NCBI GenBank assembly: GCA_964431685.1
Contig: CAYSLA010000053.1
Location: 1-20,957, forward strand
Reading direction: 5' to 3'
Source of the DNA: CAYSLA01 sp964431685
Lineage (GTDB): Bacteria > Armatimonadota > UBA5829
DNA length: 20,957 bases
Position 1 is the stretch's first letter. Each line of letters begins with the position of its first letter. Positions 7,943-15,431 of this stretch are shown here, one piece after another. The position numbers were made by a program, and so were the translations under genes. The notes beneath the pieces are model-generated. The model was given only the letters and a program-made list of their open reading frames with translations, made no database searches and had not been told where the DNA came from.

Positions 7943-8015
7943 GGCCATGGTTACCCGTTGCCGGGAAAGCTATTGACGAGTTATGGCCAGGATGGTAGTA
8001 TTTTCCATGCTGGCC
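7943..8015 (+). promoter_or_regulatory. Attenuator-like alternative hairpins in S55 leader
   Basis: A hairpin at 7985-8015 (GGCCAG, mismatch, ATGG paired with CCAT, mismatch, CTGGCC) is followed by ATTTTGT, like a weak intrinsic terminator. An upstream GGCCAT (7943-7948) can pair instead with ATGGCC (7983-7988), which would break that hairpin; a small CCCG/CGGG hairpin (7954-7965) lies between. Two mutually exclusive pairings suggest attenuation, but GC-rich DNA produces such pairings by chance. No known riboswitch consensus was recognised. A further stem lies at about 8028-8052 before the start codon. Confidence 0.3.
7973..8001 (+). promoter_or_regulatory. Possible sigma-70 promoter for the S55 operon
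   Basis: TTGACG (7973-7978) and TAGTAT (7996-8001) are separated by 17 bases, close to the housekeeping consensus. The start codon at 8088 would leave a leader of about 80 bases. The -10 box lies in the loop of the 7985-8015 inverted repeat, so the site may be a promoter with an operator-like palindrome, or the hairpin may be a terminator and the promoter match fortuitous. Confidence 0.45.
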
Positions 8016-8087
8016 ATTTTGTCAGCGATGGGCAAAGCCGCTTTTCCCATCAACGAGCGGCAAATCGTTCTCCATCGGAGGCTCCCC

Positions 8088-11000
8088 TTGAGAATCAGAT
8101 TCCTGGTTACTATCCTCGCCATCTGCTCGCTTGCAGCGCCATGCGCGTCGGAAATCCGGGCACAGGAGACGGGCTTGAGCGTCGAAGGGCCTGTCCTGAG
8201 CGCAGTCGAAGGGCTGCCGGGTGTTTCACAGGCCGATATGCGCCAGATGATGCCGGTCTCGCAGCTCAAGCGGGGTATGCGTGGCTACGGTCTGACAGTC
8301 TTTCAGGGCACAAAGATCGAGCGCTTCGACGTAGAAATACTCGGAGTGCTGACAAAAGCCAATCTTGGCCGCGACCTGATTCTTGTGCGCATAGGCGGCG
8401 GCATCGTAACCTCCCGCGGCACAGGGATAATCGCTGGGATGAGCGGCAGCCCCTGCTACATCAACGGCAAACTGATCGGCGCGATCAGCTACGGCAACGC
8501 GTTCTCCAAAGAGCCCATCGGGATGGTGACGCCGATCACTGATATGCTCGAGGCGTTCGATGAGAACCTGCCGCCAAGCCCGGACGGATACTCGTCCCCC
8601 AAACCACTGCCGGAGAAGTTGATCCTGGGAGAAAAGGCCTTTACCAGTGTGGTGATAGACGGCCCGACGAGTCGCAATTTGACTCCGCTCACGGACCGCC
8701 TGCCCAGCGGAGACGAGGCCGGATCAGAGCCGCGGGCGCAAGGGAGCTTGCGCATGCGGCCGTTGATGACGCCGGTTATGGCAAGCGGGCTTTCCGGCCG
8801 CGGCCTGGAGAAGCTGGCGGAGATTCTGAGGCCATTTCACCTGATGCCTGTTGCCGGAGGCGGGGGACGCACAGATGCCGGTTCCTCGATCGCAGGGACA
8901 CTGGAACCGGGCGGTGCGTTCGGAGCCAGTCTGACAACAGGAGATATCGATCTGACGGCAGTTGGGACGGTAACATACTGCCGCGACGGAATGCTGATTG
9001 GCTTTGGCCACCCGTTCCTGGGGATCGGAGCGGTGGACGCGCCCGTTACGACTGCTTATGTAGAGGACGTCCTTTCCGGCTACGAGATGTCGTTCAAAAT
9101 GGCGACTCCGGGCGGGCAAGTTGGGCGAATGTTCCAGGACAGGCCTTGGTCGGTGGCCGCGCGGCTCGGCGAAAAGTCACGCACTATACCCGTAACGGTA
9201 TCCGTGGACGACCAGGCCACGAAGCGAAACAAGACCTACCGTATTGAGGTCATTGATCACCCCCTCCTCTCACCCATTCTTACCGCCCTTATGACTTCGG
9301 AGGCGATCTACCAGCAGCGCCCAACTCCTGGCCACGCCACGGCAGTAGTGACTTGCGAGATCGAGGCGGATGGCATCGACAAGATTGTCCGCACAAACAC
9401 CTACTTTGACCCGGTGGGTATCGAGGGTGCGTCTATCTCGGATATGATGGGCCTGCTGAGCATATTGGCAAGCAACAGGTTCCGCCCGGTGGATATCAAG
9501 TCGGTGAATGTGAGGATCGCGCTGGAGAACAAGCGCGACACCGCGAGCATCGAAAGCATATTCGTGAGCAAGAACGAGTTTGAGCCTGGAGAGGACGTTG
9601 AGGTGGGGGTCGTCTTCAGGCCGTATGAAGGCGAGAAATACACACAGACCTACCGAGTTAAGGTGCCTGCCACCGCGGCCGACAGCCGAGTGCTGCTGTT
9701 GGTAAAGGGTGGGGCCACTTCGGGGATATCGGCTGCTATGTTTGCGGGAGATGGTGACGATGACGGCCGCCCTGGCCTCCCCGGCTCGCAGGTAGCGGGC
9801 GGGGATATGATGAACGCGGAGAACGCGGCACAGATGGTGCGCAAGTACCTCGAGCGAGAACGCAATGATCAGATTCTTGTGCAACTGGTAATGAGGGGCA
9901 ACGCGGTGAATCTTGCCGGTGAGACCTTGAGCGGCCTTCCGGCTCCAATTGCGGACGCGATGAGGTCTACGCGAACCTCGGGCGTGCGCATAGACCGCGA
10001 GGACGTCAAGGCAACGTTCGATGTCGGAAGAGTGGTGACGGGGGTGGCACAGCTCGCAGTGACCATAAAGTCCAGGGCAGCCAGTGACGCGACTCCGAGA
10101 CCGGGTATCCCCGTTCCTCCCGGCCCGCCCGGACCGCCCGTGCCGATGCCGGCTGCGTCGGGCGCAGTCGACCTCGCGCAGTCGTGGAGCCGTCATCTCT
10201 CAGACAACCCGGATGCCGATCCCTTACACAACCCACGTCATCCCTTACTCAACCCGCGTCATCCCTTACTCAACCCGCGTCATCCCTTACTCAACCCGCG
10301 TCATCCCGAACTTGATTCGGGACCGTCGATCCTTGCCCAGGAGCCAGCTTCGACTGAGGACGAAACCAACGAAGATCAAGCGGACATCGACGATGACACG
10401 CCGCTCAACACAACCGCGACAGGTGAAACCCAGGAACCCGCGGCTTCGGATAAGGAACCTGGCGAGGCAAAGCCCGTCATCAGAGCCGCCAGGGAGTGGA
10501 CACAGAGAACCAAGGCTGATTTCGACAAGGGCACCGGAGAAGGCATCGCAGCTTCGAGCAAGAACCAGCTTGAGCTGGTCCCGTCGATGAAGTCCCTCGC
10601 CTCGCAGTTACCAGCACAGTTCATCTGGAAGCTTCTTCCAACGGGCGATGGCTGCCTGGCTGGCTCCGGTCCTTCAGGCCGCATCTACCGGCTCAAAGAC
10701 GGCGGCGTCGCCGACATATTCTACGAGACCGGAGAGCTCAGCGTCCACGACCTGGTTCGCGATTCCAAAGGCAACACCTATGCCGCCACTTCTCCAAACG
10801 GCCGTGTCTTCGTCATCGACCCTGCCGGCTCCGGTAAGCTGCTGGTTAAGATGGATGAGCGATATCCGCTTTGCATGGCAGTAGAACACCTCCCCCTAAC
10901 CCCCTCCGACACGGAGGGGGGAGGGGGAGGTGTTGATGGCAGCGATCGTGTGTATATCGGCGTTGGAGACGCGGGAAAAATATACCGTGTAGACCCGGAA

Positions 11001-12491
11001 GGCAACAAATCGGTCTTTGCCTCGCTGCCGGAGCATCAGGTGCTGTCGCTGGCGTGGGATGCGTCAGGAAACCTGTTGGCCGGCACAGGAATCAAGGGTG
11101 TGGTCTATCGCATCGACGCGCACGGCACGCCCACCCCAATCTTCGATGCACCCGAGTCTACTGTTACCGCCCTCGCCTGCGATTCAAAGGGCAACATTTA
11201 CGCGGCAACTGAGGGCAAGGGGCCGGTCTACCGGATAGATGGCGCGGGAGTAAGCGAGTCTGTGATCAGTAAACAGAGCACGTGTCTGTCACTGTCTGTA
11301 GACAGCCGTGACAACGTATACGCCGCCTGCGACGACTCGATCTTGAGAATGTCGCCTGACAAGACTGTCACTCCTCTCGATTTCGGTAAGGATAAGCCTC
11401 AGATTCTGTGCATGTCAATCGACAAGGACACACAGACAATCTACGCAGGTACGGGCAATATGGCATCCGTATATGCCGCGCCTATCGCGAACTCGGCCGG
11501 CACCTACACGTCCCAGGCCCACGATTCCGGAAACACCTGCAGGTGGGGCACGATCCGCTGGAGCGCACACGTTCCCGAAGGGTGCGAGGTTATCGTTCAG
11601 ACCAGAACTGGGGCCAGGGAGAAACCTGATTCAACATGGACCGACTGGTCAGAGCCCTGTCTTGATCCGTCGGGAAGCCCCATACAAGGGCCAAACGGAA
11701 GATTCATCCAGTACAAAGTCACAATGAGCTCCCCAGGCTCTGATCTGCAACCAGCCCTAACTGACATCTCGGCATCGTACCTGACCCCAAACCAGAAGCC
11801 GACGGTCAAGATCACCGACCCGGCGTCCGCGACAGCGTGGGCAGGCAAGAAGACGATCAAGTGGAGCGGCACCGATCCAGACAAGGACAGCCTGACATAC
11901 GACTTGTCTTACTCATCCGACGGTGGCGCGACGTGGAACGAGCTCAAAGACGAAACGGCCGCGGATTCCAACCCTCCGGCTGCGCCTGGGACAGGCAAAC
12001 CTGCCGCGGCCAGCAAGTCCAAGTCCGCCACCTCCTATGACTGGGATACGACGAAGGTGGCCGACGGCAACTACCTGCTGAGGGTAAGAGTGAACGACCG
12101 TGCATCAAATCCGCAGAATTCCCTCGACGACGAGTTCATAAGCTCGGTAGTAACGGTCTCCAACACTCCGCCGACCATCGCGTTGGGGAAGAAGGCCAGT
12201 GGCGTTGAGCTTGCCAGGGAAGGCCCGGTTACTATCGAGGGCACCGCCACCACACAGACGCTGCGGATTAGAGGAGTGCAATTCAGGGTAAATAATGGTG
12301 ACTGGATGGCAGCCGCCCCGGTCGACGGGTTCTACGACTCGCCCACGGAATCGTTCAAACTGGAGACACTGCCTCTGAGCAACGGCGAATACAAGCTGGA
12401 GGTACAGGCAATCGACACGGCGGGCAACTCGCGAACTGAGACGGTCAGTGTCACAGTCGGCCCGGTCAAGACAAAGGAGGGGAGAAGTTGA
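8088..12491 (+). CDS. Large secreted S55 (SpoIVB-like)/beta-propeller/Ig-like protein
   Basis: This 1467-residue protein starts at TTG 8088 (GGAGG six bases upstream); the frame opens earlier, but only this start puts a signal peptide at the N-terminus (about 1-25). Residues 45-170 match the C-terminal half of SpoIVB serine peptidases, with GMSGSP (117-122, candidate nucleophile S119). Residues about 280-400 match the preceding SpoIVB half, with GFGHPF (H308). The two halves are in reverse order compared with SpoIVB, and the SpoIVB aspartate position holds glycine (G104), so activity is uncertain. A linker follows with a heptapeptide tandem repeat (712-739) and an acidic stretch. A beta-propeller (845-1132) has blades of the DSKGNIYAATEG type, then Ig/FnIII-like domains lie near 1237-1350 and 1360-1460. 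The gene overlaps CHAD by TTGA. Three repeats are inserted in frame. Confidence 0.9.
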   Translation: MRIRFLVTILAICSLAAPCASEIRAQETGLSVEGPVLSAVEGLPGVSQADMRQMMPVSQLKRGMRGYGLTVFQGTKIERFDVEILGVLTKANLGRDLILVRIGGGIVTSRGTGIIAGMSGSPCYINGKLIGAISYGNAFSKEPIGMVTPITDMLEAFDENLPPSPDGYSSPKPLPEKLILGEKAFTSVVIDGPTSRNLTPLTDRLPSGDEAGSEPRAQGSLRMRPLMTPVMASGLSGRGLEKLAEILRPFHLMPVAGGGGRTDAGSSIAGTLEPGGAFGASLTTGDIDLTAVGTVTYCRDGMLIGFGHPFLGIGAVDAPVTTAYVEDVLSGYEMSFKMATPGGQVGRMFQDRPWSVAARLGEKSRTIPVTVSVDDQATKRNKTYRIEVIDHPLLSPILTALMTSEAIYQQRPTPGHATAVVTCEIEADGIDKIVRTNTYFDPVGIEGASISDMMGLLSILASNRFRPVDIKSVNVRIALENKRDTASIESIFVSKNEFEPGEDVEVGVVFRPYEGEKYTQTYRVKVPATAADSRVLLLVKGGATSGISAAMFAGDGDDDGRPGLPGSQVAGGDMMNAENAAQMVRKYLERERNDQILVQLVMRGNAVNLAGETLSGLPAPIADAMRSTRTSGVRIDREDVKATFDVGRVVTGVAQLAVTIKSRAASDATPRPGIPVPPGPPGPPVPMPAASGAVDLAQSWSRHLSDNPDADPLHNPRHPLLNPRHPLLNPRHPLLNPRHPELDSGPSILAQEPASTEDETNEDQADIDDDTPLNTTATGETQEPAASDKEPGEAKPVIRAAREWTQRTKADFDKGTGEGIAASSKNQLELVPSMKSLASQLPAQFIWKLLPTGDGCLAGSGPSGRIYRLKDGGVADIFYETGELSVHDLVRDSKGNTYAATSPNGRVFVIDPAGSGKLLVKMDERYPLCMAVEHLPLTPSDTEGGGGGVDGSDRVYIGVGDAGKIYRVDPEGNKSVFASLPEHQVLSLAWDASGNLLAGTGIKGVVYRIDAHGTPTPIFDAPESTVTALACDSKGNIYAATEGKGPVYRIDGAGVSESVISKQSTCLSLSVDSRDNVYAACDDSILRMSPDKTVTPLDFGKDKPQILCMSIDKDTQTIYAGTGNMASVYAAPIANSAGTYTSQAHDSGNTCRWGTIRWSAHVPEGCEVIVQTRTGAREKPDSTWTDWSEPCLDPSGSPIQGPNGRFIQYKVTMSSPGSDLQPALTDISASYLTPNQKPTVKITDPASATAWAGKKTIKWSGTDPDKDSLTYDLSYSSDGGATWNELKDETAADSNPPAAPGTGKPAAASKSKSATSYDWDTTKVADGNYLLRVRVNDRASNPQNSLDDEFISSVVTVSNTPPTIALGKKASGVELAREGPVTIEGTATTQTLRIRGVQFRVNNGDWMAAAPVDGFYDSPTESFKLETLPLSNGEYKLEVQAIDTAGNSRTETVSVTVGPVKTKEGRS
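8176..8214. repeat. Family B repeat within S55 coding sequence
   Basis: A CCTGTCCTGAGC...GTCGAAGGG element, with TGAGCG...TCGAAGGGC present twice (8176-8190 and 8197-8214), lies in frame just after the signal peptide. It is translated as SVEGPVLSAVEG (31-42). The motif looks like a dispersed repeat often found within and between genes in environmental genomes; a diverged copy in the opposite orientation is at 12824-12843. Confidence 0.65.
10220..10322. repeat. 21-bp tandem repeat array with palindromic end, in frame
   Basis: Four copies of a 21-base unit (10220-10240, 10241-10261, 10262-10282, 10283-10303) are followed by TCCCGAA...TTCGGGA, a 7-bp inverted repeat (10304-10322). The first copy has two differences; the other three are identical. 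Being a multiple of three, the unit is read as PLLNPRH repeats (from residue 712) ending in PELDSG. It lies in the linker between the S55-like and propeller parts. There are no spacers, so it is not a CRISPR array. Confidence 0.95.
10885..10934. repeat. Family A palindromic repeat, copy 3, inside coding sequence
   Basis: Arms of 24 and 23 bases around an ACA loop match the copies at 3714-3757 and 6436-6480. It is read in frame as HLPLTPSDTEGGGGGV (934-949). It falls between two beta-strands of a propeller blade, where other blades have a short DSKGN-type turn, so it extends a surface loop. Confidence 0.93.
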
Positions 12492-13585
12492 CACTGCTAC
12501 ACCCCGATCGGAGCTATCGCTTGTTCGGCGCCGAAGCGCTCCTGAAGCGCCTGCAGGCGCTGACGGTGGAGATCGAGGGCGTCAAGAAGGCAGAAGACAT
12601 TGAGTATATCCACCGGATGCGGGTAGCCTCCCGCCGGACAAGGGCAGCCCTTGCAATGTTCGGGGCATGCTTTTCCACAAAGAAACTGGCGGACTGGGAG
12701 AGTCAGGTGAAGCGCATCACCCGAGCGCTCGGGTCGGCAAGAGACACCGACGTACAGATCGACTATGTCAGGTCTTTTCTCGAACGACCTGCAGCCCCAA
12801 GTCCGTCACCAGGCTTGGATCAACCCTTCGATTCCGCCCAGGGAACGGCCGACCGGTGGCTGAGCGAAGCCGAAGCGCGAGGCATACGTCGACTCCTGCT
12901 CAGACTGACGCAGCGAAGGACCCGACTCCAGTCTGCGGTGCTGAAGAGTATCGCGCAACTGGAGAAGTGCGGTGTTGTGCAGGACATGGAGGAGACCCTG
13001 CGTGGAGTGCTTGTGCAAGCCAGACTGGACAAGGTGCCGCCCAGATCGCAGTTCCTGTACATGCAAGCATCACGCACGATAATGCTCCGGCTGGAAGAAC
13101 TGCTCGCCTATGACACCTACGTCCGCCAACCGGAATGCGTGACGCAACTGCACGAAATGCGCATCGCCGCAAAACACCTCCGCTACACCATGGAAATCTT
13201 CGAGTCGCTGTACGACGGAGGTCTCAAGAAGCCTCTTAAGACCGTGCGAGATACTCAGGAGATGTTGGGTGACATCCACGACTGCGACGTGTGGGTGGCC
13301 GAACTGCCGCGTTTTCTGGATGCGGAGACTCGGCGGACAGAGGAATTCTACGGCTCGCGGAGAACAATGAAGGGTGTGGTGACCGGAATTGAGGCCCTGC
13401 AGCAGGAAAGGCAGTCCCACCGCGACGAGACATACGCCAGGTTTACGGCATTCTGGGACGAGACCGACAGAGAACTGATCTGGGACGGACTGCGCGAGGT
13501 TCTGCAGGCCAGTGTGGAGTGTAATCTGGACGAACCCACGGAAGATCAACTGGAGACAACCTGTGAAGATAGCGCTGATGGGTGA
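12488..13585 (+). CDS. CHAD domain protein
   Basis: CHAD domains are all-helical and bind inorganic polyphosphate through conserved basic residues; this 365-residue protein is a stand-alone member without a CYTH phosphatase domain. The two hallmark segments are IHRMRVASRRTR (41-52) and LHEMRIAAKHLRY (221-233), each followed by the matching acidic block LGSARDTDV (81-89) and LGDIHDCDVW (260-269). The TTG start overlaps the S55 stop as TTGA and has AAGGAGG seven bases upstream, indicating translational coupling. A linker (about 100-125) holds PFDSAQG, the translation of a dispersed repeat. The next gene starts inside this one, 23 bases before its end. The neighbouring phosphoesterase suggests a phosphate or polyphosphate role, but this is inference. 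Confidence 0.93.
   Translation: MTLLHPDRSYRLFGAEALLKRLQALTVEIEGVKKAEDIEYIHRMRVASRRTRAALAMFGACFSTKKLADWESQVKRITRALGSARDTDVQIDYVRSFLERPAAPSPSPGLDQPFDSAQGTADRWLSEAEARGIRRLLLRLTQRRTRLQSAVLKSIAQLEKCGVVQDMEETLRGVLVQARLDKVPPRSQFLYMQASRTIMLRLEELLAYDTYVRQPECVTQLHEMRIAAKHLRYTMEIFESLYDGGLKKPLKTVRDTQEMLGDIHDCDVWVAELPRFLDAETRRTEEFYGSRRTMKGVVTGIEALQQERQSHRDETYARFTAFWDETDRELIWDGLREVLQASVECNLDEPTEDQLETTCEDSADG
12824..12843. repeat. Family B-like repeat within CHAD coding sequence
   Basis: CCCTTCGATTCCGCCCAGG resembles the reverse complement of the element at 8190-8213, sharing CCCTTCGA, CGC and CAGG in register. It is read as PFDSAQG (113-119) in the linker between the two CHAD helical halves. The two copies differ at several bases, so common origin is likely but not certain. 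Confidence 0.5.
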
Positions 13586-14300
13586 CATACACGGCAACCT
13601 TCTGGCACTGCAGGCCGTTGTCCAGCACGCGGAGTCGATCGGGTGTGAGCGCATTTTCAACCTGGGCGATTCTGTCGGATACGGCGCGTTCCCCGAAGAG
13701 ACAGTCCGCTTTCTCCGCAAACGCGGCATCGCAGGGGTCGTGGGCAATTACGATCGCAAGGTGCTCAAGTTCCCAAAGAAACGTGAGAAGTGGCGACGAA
13801 CAAAGGCAAAGCTGAAGTACACCGCGTTTGAGTTCGCCTACAAGTCCCTCTCGGAGCGAAGCCGAAACTACCTCGCCTATTTGCCTGCCGATATTCGGAT
13901 CGTCTGCGGCGGAAAACGCCTGCTGATGGTGCACGGCAGCCCGGCGGCAGCAGATGAGTCTCTGCGAGACGACACGCCGCTTGAAAGGCTGATTGAGCTC
14001 TCCAAGACCTCGGAAGCGGATATCGTCGCCTGCGCACACTCACATCGGCCGTTCAAACGCAAGGTGGCTGGAGTGTGGTTTGTCAATACTGGAAGCGTGG
14101 GCATGCCTGACGACGGCGACCCGCGGGCGTGCTATCTCGTGCTGGACATTCGTGCCGGATACTTCCGCATTGTTCAACAGAGAGTTCCATACGATACTGA
14201 CAAGGCCGCCACAGGCGTTCGCGACGCCGGCATGCCCGAGGAGTTTGCCCAGATGGTAGTTCGCGGACAATCCCTGGAAGAGCTTACGAGATCTCGATAG
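13563..14300 (+). CDS. Calcineurin-like metallophosphoesterase (YfcE/MJ0936 type)
   Basis: This 245-residue protein is a two-metal phosphoesterase of the small YfcE/MJ0936-like group. Metal-site motifs are GDIHG (D8, H10), NLGD (D36), GNYD (N62), VHGSP (H124) and AHSH (H159, H161). The usual GNHD histidine is tyrosine here (Y63), a change that could affect transition-state support. Between the motifs lies a basic helical insert (about 66-105). It is not secreted. The GTG at 13563, with GGAG seven bases upstream, overlaps the CHAD gene by 23 bases; the frame opens upstream at 13512, but residue 1 here begins the conserved first strand. The overlap implies co-expression with CHAD. Substrates of this family range from phosphodiesters to phosphoproteins, and none can be assigned. 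Confidence 0.93.
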   Translation: MKIALMGDIHGNLLALQAVVQHAESIGCERIFNLGDSVGYGAFPEETVRFLRKRGIAGVVGNYDRKVLKFPKKREKWRRTKAKLKYTAFEFAYKSLSERSRNYLAYLPADIRIVCGGKRLLMVHGSPAAADESLRDDTPLERLIELSKTSEADIVACAHSHRPFKRKVAGVWFVNTGSVGMPDDGDPRACYLVLDIRAGYFRIVQQRVPYDTDKAATGVRDAGMPEEFAQMVVRGQSLEELTRSR

Positions 14301-14312
14301 ACCTGTCTGGTC

Positions 14313-14327
14313 CCGGCAGATTGCCGG
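14313..14327 (+). other. Hairpin after phosphoesterase gene
   Basis: CCGGCA and TGCCGG flank a GAT loop 12 bases after the stop codon. No T-run follows. It could end the S55-CHAD-phosphoesterase transcript only with help from Rho or by stabilising the 3' end. Confidence 0.4.
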
Positions 14328-14381
14328 ACAGCCAAACTCCGCAAAGAAGGCCCGTGGCGTCGCACTCGATTCATCAACCTG

Positions 14382-14411
14382 TTGCCAGAGCGAATGGTTT
14401 TGTGATAGGCT
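14382..14411 (+). promoter_or_regulatory. Possible promoter of the carbohydrate-binding gene
   Basis: TTGCCA (14382-14387) and TAGGCT (14406-14411) are 18 bases apart, and a TGA directly before the -10 box fits an extended -10. The start codon lies 77 bases downstream of the -10 box. The hexamers are only moderately close to consensus. Confidence 0.35.
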
Positions 14412-14487
14412 ATGCGTGAATGACGACGAAGGATGAGGTTGCTCTTTCTCGGAAGAGACTCGTACGACTCAGGAGGAAAAACAGAAG

Positions 14488-15249
14488 ATGAGCTTCAGAA
14501 ACACGACCATCATTGTTGCGGCGACCCTGCTGATTGCAGCGCAGGTATTGGCCGCCCCGGCGAAGAAACCCGGGTGGAAACCGGAACCCTACTCCTGCCG
14601 CCGTGCCAGCGCTCCGATCATAGTGGACGGGATACTCGATGACGCTGCCTGGAAACAGGCCAAGGTGATCAACATGCGGATTCCCGTCACCTACGCACTT
14701 GCACGAAGCAAAACGGAAGTCCAGATTCTGTGGGACGACAAGTATCTTTACTTCGCGTTCAGGGCGTTTGACAAAGACATCTGGAGCTATATGCAAGACC
14801 ACGACTCTGTCACTTGCTTTGATGACGTTCTGGAGATGTTCTTCATGCCGATTCCCGGGAGCGGTCACTATCACAACTTCGAGATCAACGCGATCGGCAC
14901 CGTCTATGACGCCTATTCTCTCAGCAGATATGCTGGCGGCGGCGATCATCACCGCTGGAGACGATGGGACTGCCAGGGCTTGAAGACTGGCATTACAATC
15001 ACTGGCACGCTCAATAACCCCAGCGATGTCGATTCGCACTGGTGTATGGAAGTCGCGATTCCTTTCGCGGAAATGCCTGACGTGCCTAACGGTTGTCCCA
15101 AAGTTGGCGACAAGTGGACGTTCCACGCTTCACGGTACGACTACTCCGTGCATCTTCCCGACGGAGTTGAGCTAAGCAGCACTGCGGCCCTGACTAAGGT
15201 CGACTTCCACCACGCCAAGGACTGGATGCCGCTTGTGTTTACCAACTAG
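14488..15249 (+). CDS. Secreted family-9 carbohydrate-binding-like protein
   Basis: The 253-residue protein has a signal peptide (about 1-23, ending LAAPA) and one beta-sandwich domain of the CBM9/DOMON type. The hallmark opening is IIVDGILDDAAW (44-55), followed by TEVQILWDDKYLYFAFRAFDKDI and FDDVLEMFF, then the closing F...SRYDYS and W.PLVF elements common in bacterial CBM9-like proteins. No catalytic domain is attached, so the protein probably binds a glycan or another ligand outside the cell rather than cleaving it. AGGAGG lies 11 bases before the ATG. It appears to be a single-gene transcript, with a possible promoter at 14382 and a strong terminator at 15278. Confidence 0.86.
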   Translation: MSFRNTTIIVAATLLIAAQVLAAPAKKPGWKPEPYSCRRASAPIIVDGILDDAAWKQAKVINMRIPVTYALARSKTEVQILWDDKYLYFAFRAFDKDIWSYMQDHDSVTCFDDVLEMFFMPIPGSGHYHNFEINAIGTVYDAYSLSRYAGGGDHHRWRRWDCQGLKTGITITGTLNNPSDVDSHWCMEVAIPFAEMPDVPNGCPKVGDKWTFHASRYDYSVHLPDGVELSSTAALTKVDFHHAKDWMPLVFTN

Positions 15250-15277
15250 TCCAGGCCAGATAAGACGATGAAAAGAG

Positions 15278-15322
15278 AGGACCGTCCCGGGGCTAAGACT
15301 CCGTCGACGGTCCTTTTTCTTT
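15278..15322 (+). terminator. Strong intrinsic terminator after CBM9-like gene
   Basis: AGGACCGTC (15278-15286) pairs perfectly with GACGGTCCT (15306-15314) and is followed directly by a TTTTTCTTT tract. The 19-base loop is long but the stem and T-run are clear. It is the best terminator in the window, 28 bases after the stop codon. Confidence 0.88.
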
Positions 15323-15340
15323 CGCCATTGACCTCGACAT

Positions 15341-15370
15341 TTGACAGGTGTGCTGCAAGACGCGCATAAT
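15341..15370 (+). promoter_or_regulatory. Near-consensus sigma-70 promoter
   Basis: TTGACA (15341-15346, perfect) and CATAAT (15365-15370, five of six) are 18 bases apart, straight after the terminator of the previous gene. The start codon at 15432 would give a leader of about 55 bases. Confidence 0.75.
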
Positions 15371-15431
15371 TCATGGGTGTTCTACTAGAATTGGCGTGCG
15401 CGGCGGAAGATGATTGAAGAGAGGGATAAGA

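Noticed and set aside
7983..8087. Upstream extension of the S55 protein from 7983
   Set aside because: It would place 35 residues before the signal peptide and overlap promoter-like and hairpin sequences; the TTG at 8088 has a better ribosome-binding site.
7874..8087. A c-di-GMP or cobalamin riboswitch before the S55 gene
   Set aside because: The conserved core sequences of these riboswitches, as far as I remember them, are not present; only generic hairpins are seen.
9270..10196. Minus-strand ORF of 308 residues
   Set aside because: It is antisense to the S55 protein, rich in Arg and His, and has no domain or start signal.
10220..10303. Possible CRISPR array
   Set aside because: The units are contiguous 21-base tandem copies without spacers, in frame within a gene, and there are no cas genes.
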